Shown here: piece by piece, positions 1-10,868 of the stretch | How positions within the stretch are numbered: the stretch's first letter is position 1 | Layout of the letters: the number at the start of each line of letters is the position of its first letter | From: Bolinopsis microptera | Taxonomy: Eukaryota; Ctenophora; Tentaculata; Lobata; Bolinopsidae | NCBI RefSeq assembly: GCF_026151205.1 | Contig: NC_087072.1 | Span: 21,852,103 to 21,916,102, forward strand | Reading direction: 5' to 3' | DNA length: 64,000 nt | Made by a program: the position numbers and the translations under genes | Notes under the pieces: generated by a model | Databases searched by the model: none | What the model was told of the DNA's origin: nothing | What the model saw: the letters and a program-made list of their open reading frames with translations, nothing else

Positions 1-3000
1 GGTGGAGATGAAAGGGCAGGAGGGCGGGAAGGTTACTATACCCTTCATTAGTAGAGTTGTTCAGGAGGTCTATGGTGGACAGGTTAGTTGTTGGGTGGGA
101 CTATTTTATATGTAATTTACATGTTTTATATGTATGATGATACTTCTTTAATTTAACTCCATACAAGTATCTCAACTAACAATCAAGTTTGTTGATAACT
201 AATCAGTGGTCTCATTGCAGATACAGAACCAGTTGTCTGGCAAGACATCGGAATCAACACTACCACTCCAACAACAGTTACTGCTTTGTTCTGTTGCCAT
301 AGCAACCAGCAAGAAACACGGCGCTAAGACTGAGACTGTCACGTATGCCAAGCTTCACACTACATTGTTAAAGGTAAACAAATAAATGTACATGTATATT
401 GTATAATATATGTAACTTAGGGGTCGTTCAAATATATAATATTACGTAATAACTTTTTAAACAACTCCCCCCCCCCCCCCCCCCCCCCAGTGATAACGTA
501 ATATGTGAACGACCCCTTACTGCTTACTATACTTCACTAATCCAAAATTGCGGACCATGAAAAGGCTTTCGTAATAAAGCATCCAAATGTCCCTTAATGA
601 CAACATTATCCTCCCAGGTGTGTGCTGAAAGAAGACTCCAGTGTCCTGATTTCTCAGAGTTTGTGGATATGATCAGTATGTTGGAAAGTAGAGGTCTCGT
701 CTCCGTCAAAACGTGAGTATAATTATTATAGTATCTAACAATCTCTTAATATTAATTTACGGGTCATTTATTAAGGGGGTATACACCAAAAAGGGGTTTG
801 TGTCGGCCAACCCAATTGACCTCACAGGAAGTTCAGTGACCACACCGATTCCAACCCAAAATATTTAATTATAATGGGGGGGGGGGGGGGGGGGGGGGGC
901 CAATGGCATAAATGGAGAAAATGGAGAATTACTCATAGGTTTTTCCATTTTCTCCATAGAAATAGTCTCCATTTTATGCCATTTTATGCCATTTTATGCC
1001 ATTTTATGCCATTGAAAACCTGAAAAATTTAGAATTTCGAGAAAAATTATTTAAAAAAAAGATATTTTCGGCCAATAATGAACAGAGTATCATGAAACAT
1101 GGAGAAAAGTGGTTTTCAGAAAAAACTTTGAAAAATGTTGACTTAGAAAATTTTCGGTCCGAATCATTTTCGATAAGTACCTCCCGTATCGAGAGCTCCC
1201 GATTCCGAGCTCTTGTTGCAAAGGGTTGGCCTGCCTTCCGAGATCGCATTACTTCGAGTCCAAAATTGTGTATCGAGGGGAAGGTGTGGACTTCGAAAAA
1301 CCGAAAAAATATTTTCGGCAAATAATGAACAGGGTAGCATGAAACATGGAGAAAAGTGGTTTTCAGAAAAACTTTGAAAAATGTTGACTTAGAAAATGTT
1401 CGGTCCGAGTCATTTTCGATAAGTACCTCCCGTATCGAGAGCTCCCGATTCCGAGCTCGTGTTGCAAAGGGGAGGCCTGCCTTCCGAGTTCGCATTACTT
1501 CGAGTCCAAAATTGTGTATCGAGGGGAAGGTGTGGACTTCGAAAAACCGAAAAAATATTTTCGGCAAATAATGAACAGAGTAGCATGAAACGTGGAGAAA
1601 AGCGGTTTTCAGAAAAAATTTCCCCCTGGTAATGCGATCTCGGAAGGCAGGCCTCCCCTTTGCAACACGAGCTCGGAATCGGGAGCTCTCGATACGAGAG
1701 GTACGTATGGAGAATGACTCGGGCCGAAAATTTTCTAAGTCAAACTTTTTCAAAGTTTTTCTAAAAACCACTTTTCTCTACGTTTCATGTTACCCTCTTC
1801 ATTATAAGCCGAAAATATTTTTTTGGTTTTTCGGTTTATCGAAGTCTGCACCTACCCCTCGATACACAAGTTTGGACTCGAGGTTTCCCCCTGGTAATGC
1901 GATCTCGGAAGGCAGGCCTCCCCTTTGCAGTGCGAGCTTGTTTCGACTGTCGAGGATGTAGGTCTCACTTCTCAGTGCCTATTACTCTCCCCTATTACTC
2001 AGTACTCACTCCTGCTGTAGCCTGTAGAAATAACTTTACACTAGGCTTGAGTAATTATGAGTTTGCCTGAAGTGTGCCTCTACTAACCTAGTATAAGCAT
2101 CTAGTAGCCTACTATGAGCTTTCATAAGCTTGTAACGCCCCCAGTAAGCGTAAATAAACATGTTAGGATGTCCAATTTAGGTGTTAAATGGTGTTAAAGA
2201 TGAAATTTCGAAGACAAAATTCATGGCATAAAATGGAGAAAATGGAGAATTACTCATGGGTTTTTCCATTTTCTCCATAGAAAAAGTCTCCATTTTATGC
2301 CATTTTATGCCATTTTATGCCATTTTATGCCATTGCCCCCCCCCCCCCATTATAATTTGTATAATTTGTAAAGTTCGTAGATTCCTCTACAGGGTCATCG
2401 AATAGTTCGACCGCCCTTGTTTTACAGTACACTACAATGTAGATGTTCTGAAGGAGTATCCTAAGATTCTTGATCTTTTGGCACAGGCACCCCTCCTCAT
2501 TTAACCCTCAATCAAGTTTCCTATCATTCGGCTGAGTCGACCGAAGAGATCGTATAGATCCAATGAATCCTTAGCTACTCCCTAGACTGAGTGAAACTGG
2601 GATTCGAACCCTGAACCTTCTAACCACTATAACTCTAACCACTATAACTAGGCCACCCAGCCATAAAATTTCGAGATTAGATTTGATGCCTTCAAAACTG
2701 GAAAGTTGATCTTTTGCACCTCAAAGCCAAACAACAAATTTAGGCACATTTTTCGTTTTTTATCATATATTTTTTATTATATGTATTTACAGATTTTTCT
2801 AAAATTTCGATAAGATTGTGCTAGAGACTTCTAGAAGGGTGCAGAATAACCGAAACTAGCACATTTATATATGAGTTATGAACAACTAAACGCCCTAAAA
2901 TGCTTCCTTTTATAGTTATGGTTTTAAAAAGTAATTTTGTATCTGCAAAGCCAAAAAATGAAAAAATATGGAAAACGAAGCAGTAAAAAAGCTCGACGTT

Positions 3001-3266
3001 TGAGGAAAATCTAGGCAGTATCCAAGAAGCGGAAACGAACAACCCCGCCTTAAAAAACTTAAAGAACATTAAGAAACAGTATGGCAGTAAATCAAAGGAA
3101 ATGATGTTATCGCCACATCTGAACTAACCACTGTTTTTCTTTCAGTCATAAAGAGAAAAGGCAAATGAAAGTGTCACTTCGTATCCAACCTAAAGAACTA
3201 GAGGTTGTTTTGGAGGACAAAACTCTGTTATCCAGCATCATGGACAACGCCTCTAAATTCTGCTGA
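1..3266 (+). CDS. CDC6: CDC6 replication licensing factor, C-terminal exons (5' end outside window)
   Basis: Four exons are visible: 1-82 (partial), 221-373, 618-712 and 3146-3266, ending in TGA. All junctions are GT-AG and in phase. The joined protein runs from an AAA+ lid/winged-helix linker (VTIPFISRVVQEVYGG) through PLQQQLLLCS, FVDMISMLESRGLVSVK and MKVSLRIQPKELEVVL to IMDNASKFC. This follows the C-terminal winged-helix domain of animal CDC6, including the long Q-rich start of the helix and the SMLESRGL turn. In the family, CDC6 is a nuclear ATPase that joins ORC to load MCM2-7 at origins. The ATPase part lies before base 1. The last intron (713-3145) is swollen by a G-tract-ended transposon and a SINE. 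ORC1 is the nearest alternative but fits the C-terminus less well. Confidence 0.87.
420..516. mobile_element. Short MITE with GGGGTCGTTCA inverted ends
   Basis: The left end reads GGGGTCGTTCAAATATATAA and the right end is the inverted match GTGAACGACCCC. Between them are two TTACGTAA-like blocks and a run of about 22 C. It is a small relative of the element at 5446-5852. Flanks are TTA on both sides, compatible with a TA target. It lies in a CDC6 intron. Confidence 0.7.
876..2348. mobile_element. G-tract-terminated inverted-repeat element, non-autonomous
   Basis: The element starts with about 24 G (876-899) and ends with 13 C (2336-2348). It is flanked on both sides by ATTATAAT (868-875 and 2349-2356), an 8-bp target-site duplication. 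Just inside each end is a block of about 115 bp of GGCATAAA/TGGAGAAAATGGAGA hairpins followed by TTTATGCCAT tandem units (901-1016 and 2224-2334). The middle (1020-1960) holds repeated and inverted units of about 250 bp (with GTATCGAGAGCTCCCGATTC and CGGAAGGCAGGCCT), so the same open frame appears on both strands. These frames are not protein genes. No transposase is present. Confidence 0.75.
2440..2665 (-). repeat. tRNA-derived SINE, minus orientation, family shared with 57390-57620
   Basis: Read on the minus strand it begins GGCTGGGTGGCCTAGTTAT with an A-box-like stretch. A B box, GGTTCGAATCC, follows, then a body with TCAGTCTAGGGAGTAGC, GGATTCATTGG and CGACTCAGCCGAATG. The body matches the copy at 57390-57620 (AGGATCC...CACTCAGCCAAAT...GGGTTAAATGAGGAG). 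The head contains a small internal duplication (TTATAGTGGTTAGA twice). Confidence 0.65.
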
Positions 3267-3686
3267 CAGTGATTAGTTTAAAGGACTGAACAATTAATTT
3301 GTTAATTTTTATTATTATATTAATTGTTATTATTTACTGCTTTCCCTGCTTTAGATTATGATCATATTTTGCATATTTGGGGTGTGTTAAATGCATACCA
3401 TAACTGGATCTTTTTCAAGCTCAAAATTCGAACAATTAACGCCACATTTATTTATTAATTATCTGACCTGTGACTTTCTGAAATTTATTAGAACTAACTT
3501 TAATTGGAACTGTTACCATGTTTACTGGTCTTCTAACCTTGATAAATCCTACCGAACCCAATCAAAATATCTGCAGCTTTCTGTTCGTATTATTCTCCGA
3601 TTTATATTTACAGTCTGATTTCTTGCAGATTTTTAAGGTCTTTTTACTATTTTTATCAATATTTCTATGTTTTGACGTTCTTGATT

Positions 3687-3692
3687 AATAAA
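3687..3692 (+). terminator. Polyadenylation signal AATAAA for CDC6
   Basis: AATAAA lies about 420 bases after the CDC6 stop codon and is followed by a T-rich stretch. It is the best-placed canonical signal downstream of the gene. The actual cleavage site cannot be seen. Confidence 0.5.
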
Positions 3693-3719
3693 GTTAACTT
3701 TTTATTCTTTGGCTGAAGC

Positions 3720-5068
3720 AGTACAAAAATCGACCGGGGTCTGGATGAAATTTTTAGCAGGGCCGAGATTGCCTAAATTTTGGAGGGGCCTGGACTGGAT
3801 TCTAGACATAATTGTCTCGAAATTGAGCATAGAAATTTCGCCTGCCGATTCGACGAAACTCGATCTTGGTCGATGACTGCTGCTTAGTATGTTGATTTTC
3901 CCTACATTTCACATCTGCATTTTATACAGTGAAATGTACTGTTTAATTAAGAATTATTATGACAACGTTATTATTACAGCCTGGCCATACGACGAATTTT
4001 TAATCGCCTTTTTAATTGTTTTTGAAACATGAGCAAATTTTAGATGTAAGCAAAAATTGAAACATGAAGGGACGATTATTACGTTATTATTTGATTAAGA
4101 TTAAGTTTAAACATGATATGTGATATCTATTATATTTGTCAAGATGTATAAAATTGTAACGAGATAAATTTAGTCTGTAACAAATTTTGAATCAGGGTAA
4201 AAGTTTCTGTAAATTATATTGTTACGGGTTACATCTGTGATTTAAGAGTATTAGGAAAGAAAATGTTTGAATTGATTGATTTGATCCTTGGTTTTCAATA
4301 TAATAGGGAAGATTAAAGTGCTGTACTAATTTGCAACCATGCTATTTAATTTGCTGCAAACACGTGTTTCCTTTGCCAACAATGATTCAGATGGTACGCC
4401 GTACAGGTAAAAGTGAAAAACAAAAATAACATTTTAGAAAACGTTCAATCATTATTTTAAATTCGAATACAAATCATGATATTTTGTGCTTTCGGATTTT
4501 CAAAACTAATCAACATAAAAAACGACTATAAAAATAGGAATTCATTAATTGCGATCTAAAATTTGGCTACATGTTGAAGTCCACGCCGAACTTTTATTTT
4601 ACTATTTTCGTTTTAAGGTGAAACCATCTAATTTTCGTAGAATACCCTTTAAATCTAAAATCTCGTTACATCTTCAATTGAGATAAATCTGAATAAGTAC
4701 AAAAATGAACTCTGCAAAAATGAAAAGTCAAAAAATGTCTTCTCAGGCTCTGATTTTTTAACATGCAACAATTTTCTGTATTATTCATATTAATATTATA
4801 TGTATTTCTAACAATAATATAGGGAGGAGCGTCTCAATACGCAATATATATAATAGTAAACTCAAACAATTGTTGAAACTCTGAAAAATGATCTTGTTAG
4901 AGTCATACATAGTCATTTCTCGACGTTAGCAGGTTGTGTTTTCTGTTGAGCCTATCTAGAAAACGATCGGTGACTCCTTTTTGCAGTACTCTTCCATCTG
5001 AAAACAATTCAATATTCAATATCCAAGCTAATAAATGTGCAGTTAAGGGTGTAAAAAATCCCTGATTT
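3720..5068. other. Intergenic, no gene seen
   Basis: This AT-rich stretch lies between the convergent CDC6 and prosaposin-like genes. Frames are short and broken. A degenerate moderately GC-rich patch at about 3735-3870 (GACCGGGGTCTGGATG, GGGGCCTGGACTGG) may be an old repeat. I see no splice-supported exon. Confidence 0.6.
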
Positions 5069-7848
5069 TTAACTAAACAGTGAAATAGCACAATTCCGGG
5101 GTTGGAAGTGGGGCGCGGCTAAACATACGTTGCATTCTATGGCGTTCTCAGGGCTGGCACACCAGTATCCAGGCCCGTTCTGACAAGAGTCGTCTTCTCC
5201 TAGCATCATCTTGGGGGCAGCAGGTCCTGTCTGTCCAACCTGACCCATCTTTGCAGGTCCAAGTCCCAGGAGGATGGCCTCCATTTTGGGGCACAAACTT
5301 ACCATCTGGCACAGCTGACAGAGGAAGTTTTATTTAATTTCTCATTAACTTGAATTGTTATCATAGAGTTATAACTCGGCAGGGTTTAGTGGATGTCGAT
5401 CAAATACAGTACTAGTACAAAATAAATCAACTTTTCATAATATTAGGGGTCGTTCACATAAATTACGTAATCAATATTTTGACAATTTTTACCCCCTCCC
5501 CCCCCCCCCCCCCCTAATCAACCGTAATCAAGACCCAACCCCCCCCCCCCCCCTATATCAAGACCCAACCCCCCTCCCATATTAAAAGCTATTTATTAAA
5601 AGCTATCACAACGGATAAATGAATGAAATAATCGCAAAGCACTTACTAAACGAAAATTGGTTTAAAAAAACGAAAATTTTGATTACATAATTAACGAAAA
5701 TTGTCCAATTGGTATTTCGAAAATCGGTAAAAAATTAAAATGTTGATTACGTAATCAACGACCAAACCCCCCCCCCCCCCTCCCCGTAATCAACCGTAAG
5801 CATTTGAAAACCCCCCCCCCCTCGGCTGATTACGTAATATGTGAACGACCCCTAAAGGGAATATATATTTGAAAGCTAAGTTTAACCTCTTCGGGTGAGT
5901 AGGACGAGAAGAGAGAAATCAGGGCCTCAAACATTCCATTGACGGTATCTTGACAAGTGGCCTGGTCTACAGGAATAATAGAGCAGGTCTGATCCAATAA
6001 TCCTTCAAGAAGTTTCTGAAATGAATAATGATGAATGGTGTTGATCCATAACTACTTTTTAAAAACTACTTTTTACATAATTTTGACAATTCTTTTATCA
6101 CTATGGGTACCACTAACCTCGTTCGCGAGAGCCTCCTTCTGTACCAGTCCCATGACAGCCGAGCAGGTGTCACAACCTATTCCTTCGATATTTTTAGAAA
6201 GGAACTGTACCATAACGTTGTCTCTCTTTACTATTGCTAAGAACTCCTGTGAATGGGAAATGTTTTATTTTACATTGATTTTTCAGTTCTTTGTAACGTA
6301 ATAAATCATAGATATGCAGGGTAACCTGTTTAACCGCTCAAATAACGATAAATAATGTGGGTTCTCAGAATTTTCATATACCGTTAATCAACCAATCAGA
6401 GCACAGTATTTACAACACGTGACACAAACTAACCAATCAGAACAGCGTTTTCACTTACCGATGCGCACAAGCCGATGTAAGAGCAGAGTGTGTGAACATC
6501 GACATTGTTCACAAATGCCTCCCAGAATTCTCTGCCATATTCCTCCACAAACTGCCGGCAACTATCCTCAACGGAACTTGGCAAGATGTCACACAACTTG
6601 TCCATATCATCAATTAGCGATTCCTTGAAAGAAGGAGTGTTATTATATTAATATAACTGCGCGGCCACATTCTAACTGCTACATTAGACACTCAGTTGCA
6701 TTCTTATCAGAATCAATTATCTTCTAATTACAATTTAACAACGGTAACGAATAGAGCTGATTCTATGTAGTAATAAACAAAATTGCATATTTATTGTTGG
6801 TATAATCAGACATAGAGTGAACATAGTATAATAATTGATTTTAATATCTAATTACTGACACTATACAATCTTACTATTCCTCAAAAGAGTGCAAATATCA
6901 TCCAGTCTGGAGGTTTCGTTGTGTTTTGGAAATAAAAAGTGTGCAATTGGAAAGATAAACTCTTAACTATTATGGCTGGGTCAATCAAACAATTTTAAAA
7001 GTTTAAGTTTAAACAATTTAATTCTATTCAAATTAATCTAACTAACCTCGGTGGCGTTTTCCTTCAGTTTGGAGAAAGCTTCTTTGACGATCAGCTCACA
7101 AAGCGCACAGTTCTGAAAATATGGGTTTTTTAAAACGGAATTATTGTCTAAATCAGACTCCCGATGCAAGTAGTGGATACAAATTATAATTGTTACAATA
7201 TAGTGTCATCAAACGGAGAGGCCTGACCTCAGATTTTCTTGGAAGTTATGTCATATAACACGAGAATAGCTAACGAGACAATTTTCAGAAAGAAAAACTC
7301 TCCAAAATTATTGAAGAGCAGAACAAAGTTAACTTACCCCGCCAACTTTATGTTCCGTGTATTCTCCAACAAAGGGGTTCATCATCCTACCCATGGCCTT
7401 AGCTTTTTCTTCTTCAGTCAATTTCTTGGGTTTTATCAGCGCTTCATCCATCTCAGGGTCAAACGCATACTTCTGGGGTACTTCTGGCATCATCTCAGGA
7501 ATGGGACGAGTCATTTTAGCAAGAGGGTGGTTGCCGACCCAGACATTGTCTCTGCAGTATTTCTCACTGCCGGTACCACATGTCTTGGCGTTGTTGATAC
7601 TGGCACACCAATGTTTGGGTCCCCAAGTACACTTGTTGGCTCCGAGGAGAGCTCCAGAAACTGAAGGAGGTTTAAGATTTAGAAGGAAAAGCAATTTAAT
7701 AAATAGGTTAAAATAGACGAATCTAAAAACATATTTTATCCTCTCAAATGGACGTTATAAATTATAAATGAGATGAAAGAAATTGAAGTTATTTGAGAAA
7801 CTCACCTGATAAGACAGTCAATGATAGGATTATTATCCTTTGAAACAT
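5069..7848 (-). CDS. Prosaposin-like secreted sphingolipid activator precursor
   Basis: Seven minus-strand exons join in phase: 7806-7848, 7338-7660, 7047-7112, 6459-6623, 6118-6246, 5887-6015 and 5069-5314, giving about 366 residues. It starts MFQRIIILSLTVLSVSGA, a signal peptide. The order is: N-terminal saposin-A-type domain (CTWGPKHWCASINNAKTCG), acidic/proline linker, saposin-B domain 1 (CALCELIVKEAFSKLKEN ... CRQFVEEYGREFW ... LCSYIGLC), saposin-B domain 2 (GCDTCSAVMGLVQKEAL ... TCQDTVNGMFEALISLF ... LCQMVSLC), linker, C-terminal saposin-A-type domain (CQNGPGYWCASPENAIECN). The SapA-SapB-SapB-SapA plan is that of prosaposin, with two rather than four B domains. In the family, processed saposins lift lipids to lysosomal hydrolases. 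A MITE sits in the last intron. Confidence 0.88.
5446..5852. mobile_element. TA-flanked MITE with GGGGTCGTTCACAT inverted ends
   Basis: The inverted ends are GGGGTCGTTCACATAAATTA on the left and TAATATGTGAACGACCCC on the right, flanked by TA (5444-5445 and 5853-5854). This points to a Tc1/mariner-type target. The inside is rich in CGTAATCAA/TTACGTAAT blocks and three or more C tracts. It has no coding capacity. It lies in the final intron of the prosaposin-like gene. Confidence 0.82.
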
Positions 7849-9221
7849 GCCTAGAGATAGTTAATTTAAGAATCTCCAAAATTTCTCTCACAAATATTAT
7901 GTAATATTACCAATGATTAAATACTAAATAGTCAATAAACTCAATGGTTATAAGTCAAGAGGTCTATCTAGAAAGAGTTAACTGTAGGATGACCGCAATG
8001 TTAACAATTTTAATAGCAATACCAAAACTTGGGTTACAAAGAGTTCGACCATAAAGCGTACGCCTAACGTATGGTAAAGGAGATTCGTTAAGATGAGATT
8101 GCTAGCACCAATGTATTTGATTAGTTTACCTAATCATACACACAGGAATCATATCACATTACACGTTAATACAGAATATGTGCGTGATTTAACACCCAGA
8201 GTTCAGACACGGAAACAGGTACTGGGAAAACTGTTACAATTCACAAAAACTGAGATATGTTATAGCTTTTGGGGCTCAAAGTATGAAAACCTCAGGATGA
8301 AATTTGCTAACAACATTCAATCTACATCCTCAAAGAAGAAATAGAGCAACCAGATATTGCACATACAACACTTTATCGTGCTAACGTATGCTGCTCAACG
8401 TTCATTTTTGCCACATACAACTTTTCAGCACTTTAATTACTCGATAGGAGAAGAAGTTTGATAAACCAATGATAATGATACGATTTAAACAATACTCTAA
8501 AGCTGACAGGCTTTGATAAAAAGAAAAATAATAAAAATGCGAGTTGTACACGTACAGATCAAACTGTACTCATAGAAATATTCTCGTGATTTGTTATAGA
8601 GAGCGACAGTCAAAGCCACTAATGTAAGCAGGTAACTACAGAACAGTAACAACAGTGTTCCTCTGGCCCACAACATGTGCTTCCTAGTTTTACACATTCT
8701 TCTTACACTATATTATAATAATAGCATTTACACTTTGATACTATTACAATATCGCGTGACAGCTGCCTCTACACTCTTCCTCCGCTCATGGAATCTCGTG
8801 AGCCTTGATATGTCAGCGTTGAGTTTACATGTTACATTGAAAGATGAGACAATTTGTGAATTGATTTAATCTTGTGACGGGCCTGCCTTAGACAACAATG
8901 TGTGAGGTGCATGCTCTTACTTTTTATTAGGTATAACTCTTAATGCTAATATAGTTAGCTAATAAATGCAATACATTTTAACTTTATTCTTCCTCACGTG
9001 CCTCACTATTAAAAAATCTAAGTAAACTATAGGTAAAAATATAATATTAATCATAAGCTAAAATGTACTAATCTTTGTATTCTAAATGGGGAAAAAGAAG
9101 AAACATTGTCAGTCAGTCGAGAAAATTGTCAGTCAGGCTATATGGCAGCTTTGTAGATGTTGTGACTATGCTAGTAGTGGTCCCAGGCTTGCGACTGGAA
9201 TTGCGGTGTTAAATCGATTTA

Positions 9222-9350
9222 ATGGTACCAACGATCCACCTCCCACTTGTTGTTTGGTACTTAGCATTAATAGTGTTAGCTGTAGCCATTTATAGCAAGA
9301 ATCTTAAAACTAAAGGGGATGACAAGGAAAAGAGGAAGGAAAAAGAATAA
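9222..9350 (+). CDS. Possible 42-residue single-pass membrane microprotein
   Basis: An ATG frame of 43 codons encodes MVPTIHLP, a clean hydrophobic segment LVVWYLALIVLAVAIY (residues 9-24), then a very basic/acidic tail (SKNLKTKGDDKEKRKEKE) before TAA. One hydrophobic helix followed by a K/E-rich tail is what small ER or integral membrane proteins look like. I do not recognise the family. No promoter, intron or homology supports it, and it could equally be the last exon of a longer gene or chance. Confidence 0.25.
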   Translation: MVPTIHLPLVVWYLALIVLAVAIYSKNLKTKGDDKEKRKEKE

Positions 9351-10769
9351 CGGGACAAACAATTAATTAAAGTATTTATAGGAGCATTAGATATTGTAAT
9401 TACAAGCTTCAATAATAAATCACTGACTAAAACTTCTAATTAAAATGACACTTGGTACGCTCGCCCATTTTCACTGGTCAGTCTGAACTTCGGTTTAGCA
9501 CGTTGTACACTTATTCACCTAAGATTCAGAATTTGTTCAGTTTAGCAGAGTTAGTACCCGTGTTTCAATAAATCAAAAGATATCAGGGGAGTTCTTTAAT
9601 AATGTTACGGTCATCTAGAATACCGAACTTCCTGAAAACGTTATCATATTTCCTCAGACAACGTTTAATGCCTTTAATCAGTCTATCACGGCTATATCCT
9701 CTATCAATTAGAATTTTGAATATTTTGTGAAGATGGGAGGTAAAGATATACAATTAAAGTAAGTCGCATATTAGATACCACCTACATCGTCTACGTAAAA
9801 TAAACAAACGCGCACACTACGCGCGCAATTCTGGCGCAGTAAATGTTGTACATGTGATACTTTAATCTAAGGATGGTTAGAAAATAGTGTGCTTTTTAGC
9901 GCGCGCGACCATTCCATGTGACTAAAGAGTAATCTTATCACGTAACACGGCAATTATAAATGATATAGAATTATCAGTGCAGTTAATTGTGTAAACTAAC
10001 TGGGTTATCAACGGACAGGCTAACTTAGGTCATGATCGACGTCAGGGTTTTCAAACGGGCCCCTTGCCAGATGATACAGACTGGTGCAGGTGATTAACTT
10101 GGAACACGTCTAAACAGTAAAAAGTCATGTCTCGTGAAAGTAACCCTTTTTCTTCAACTCTTAGCAGCTCATGTAAATATTTAGTGACCAACCTATCATG
10201 TTAACCATGTTTCCTCTACAAACAGTCATGTGACCATGGGCCATAAATATACTTTCTTTTCTCTTGACATCTCAAAATCCTCGATACTTACGAAGAAGTG
10301 TTAACAAAGCAAAATCGAAAATATGTACTATCGTAGCAACAATAAAATTACTGATTCTGATCCGCTTCAAATTCGTAAGTTTATTCTTATGACAAGACTA
10401 ATCTTTAGATCAGCTGGCACTAAGCCCATTCTTTTACAACTAGGAGCATTCAAAAAGACGATTGGATAAATTACAAATAACTAAAATGAGTCTCACATTT
10501 AATAGAAGTTTAAAATGTCCATTAAAATTAAGAGCAATCAGGAACGAACAACTGCCCCAAATTGTCCCTGAAAACGACGATTGTGAACATCTCCCAAAAT
10601 TAAAATTAGGAAGCAGCAATCTTAAGAAACCCTAGCAAGAGAATCCTTATATACGTTTATCAGTCCGGACTGGTATTGATAAAACTACAGAGAAATAAAG
10701 GAATATAAGCTCGACCACTGAATAGTAAGCACTGGACTACATCCAAAAGGGGATTATATGCAGTGCAGG

Positions 10770-10773
<4 letters not shown>

Positions 10774-10837
<64 letters not shown>
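10774..10837. repeat. (GA)n microsatellite
   Basis: An uninterrupted GA dinucleotide run of about 64 bases, about 30 bases left of the TTAA-flanked element that begins at 10869. Confidence 0.97.
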
Positions 10838-10839
<2 letters not shown>

Positions 10840-10868
10840 TTTTAACTTTTTAAGTCTGAATCTGTTAA

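Larger units (their letters stand above)
7849..10868. other. Intergenic, mostly unassigned
   Basis: Divergent space upstream of the prosaposin-like gene. Apart from one possible microprotein (9222-9350) and a GA microsatellite (10774-10837) I see only AT-rich sequence with short broken frames. A GC-richer patch at about 9790-9920 contains GCGCGCAATT and GCGCGCGACC motifs. Confidence 0.5.

Noticed and set aside
996-1961. Several open frames on both strands with similar residues (VFRKTLKNVDLEN, SRIESSRFRA).
   Set aside because: They are translations of inverted and tandem units of a non-autonomous element; the same DNA is open on both strands and has no domain or splice support.
7329-7716. Plus-strand frames overlapping the prosaposin-like gene.
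   Set aside because: Antisense shadows of a well-supported minus-strand exon.
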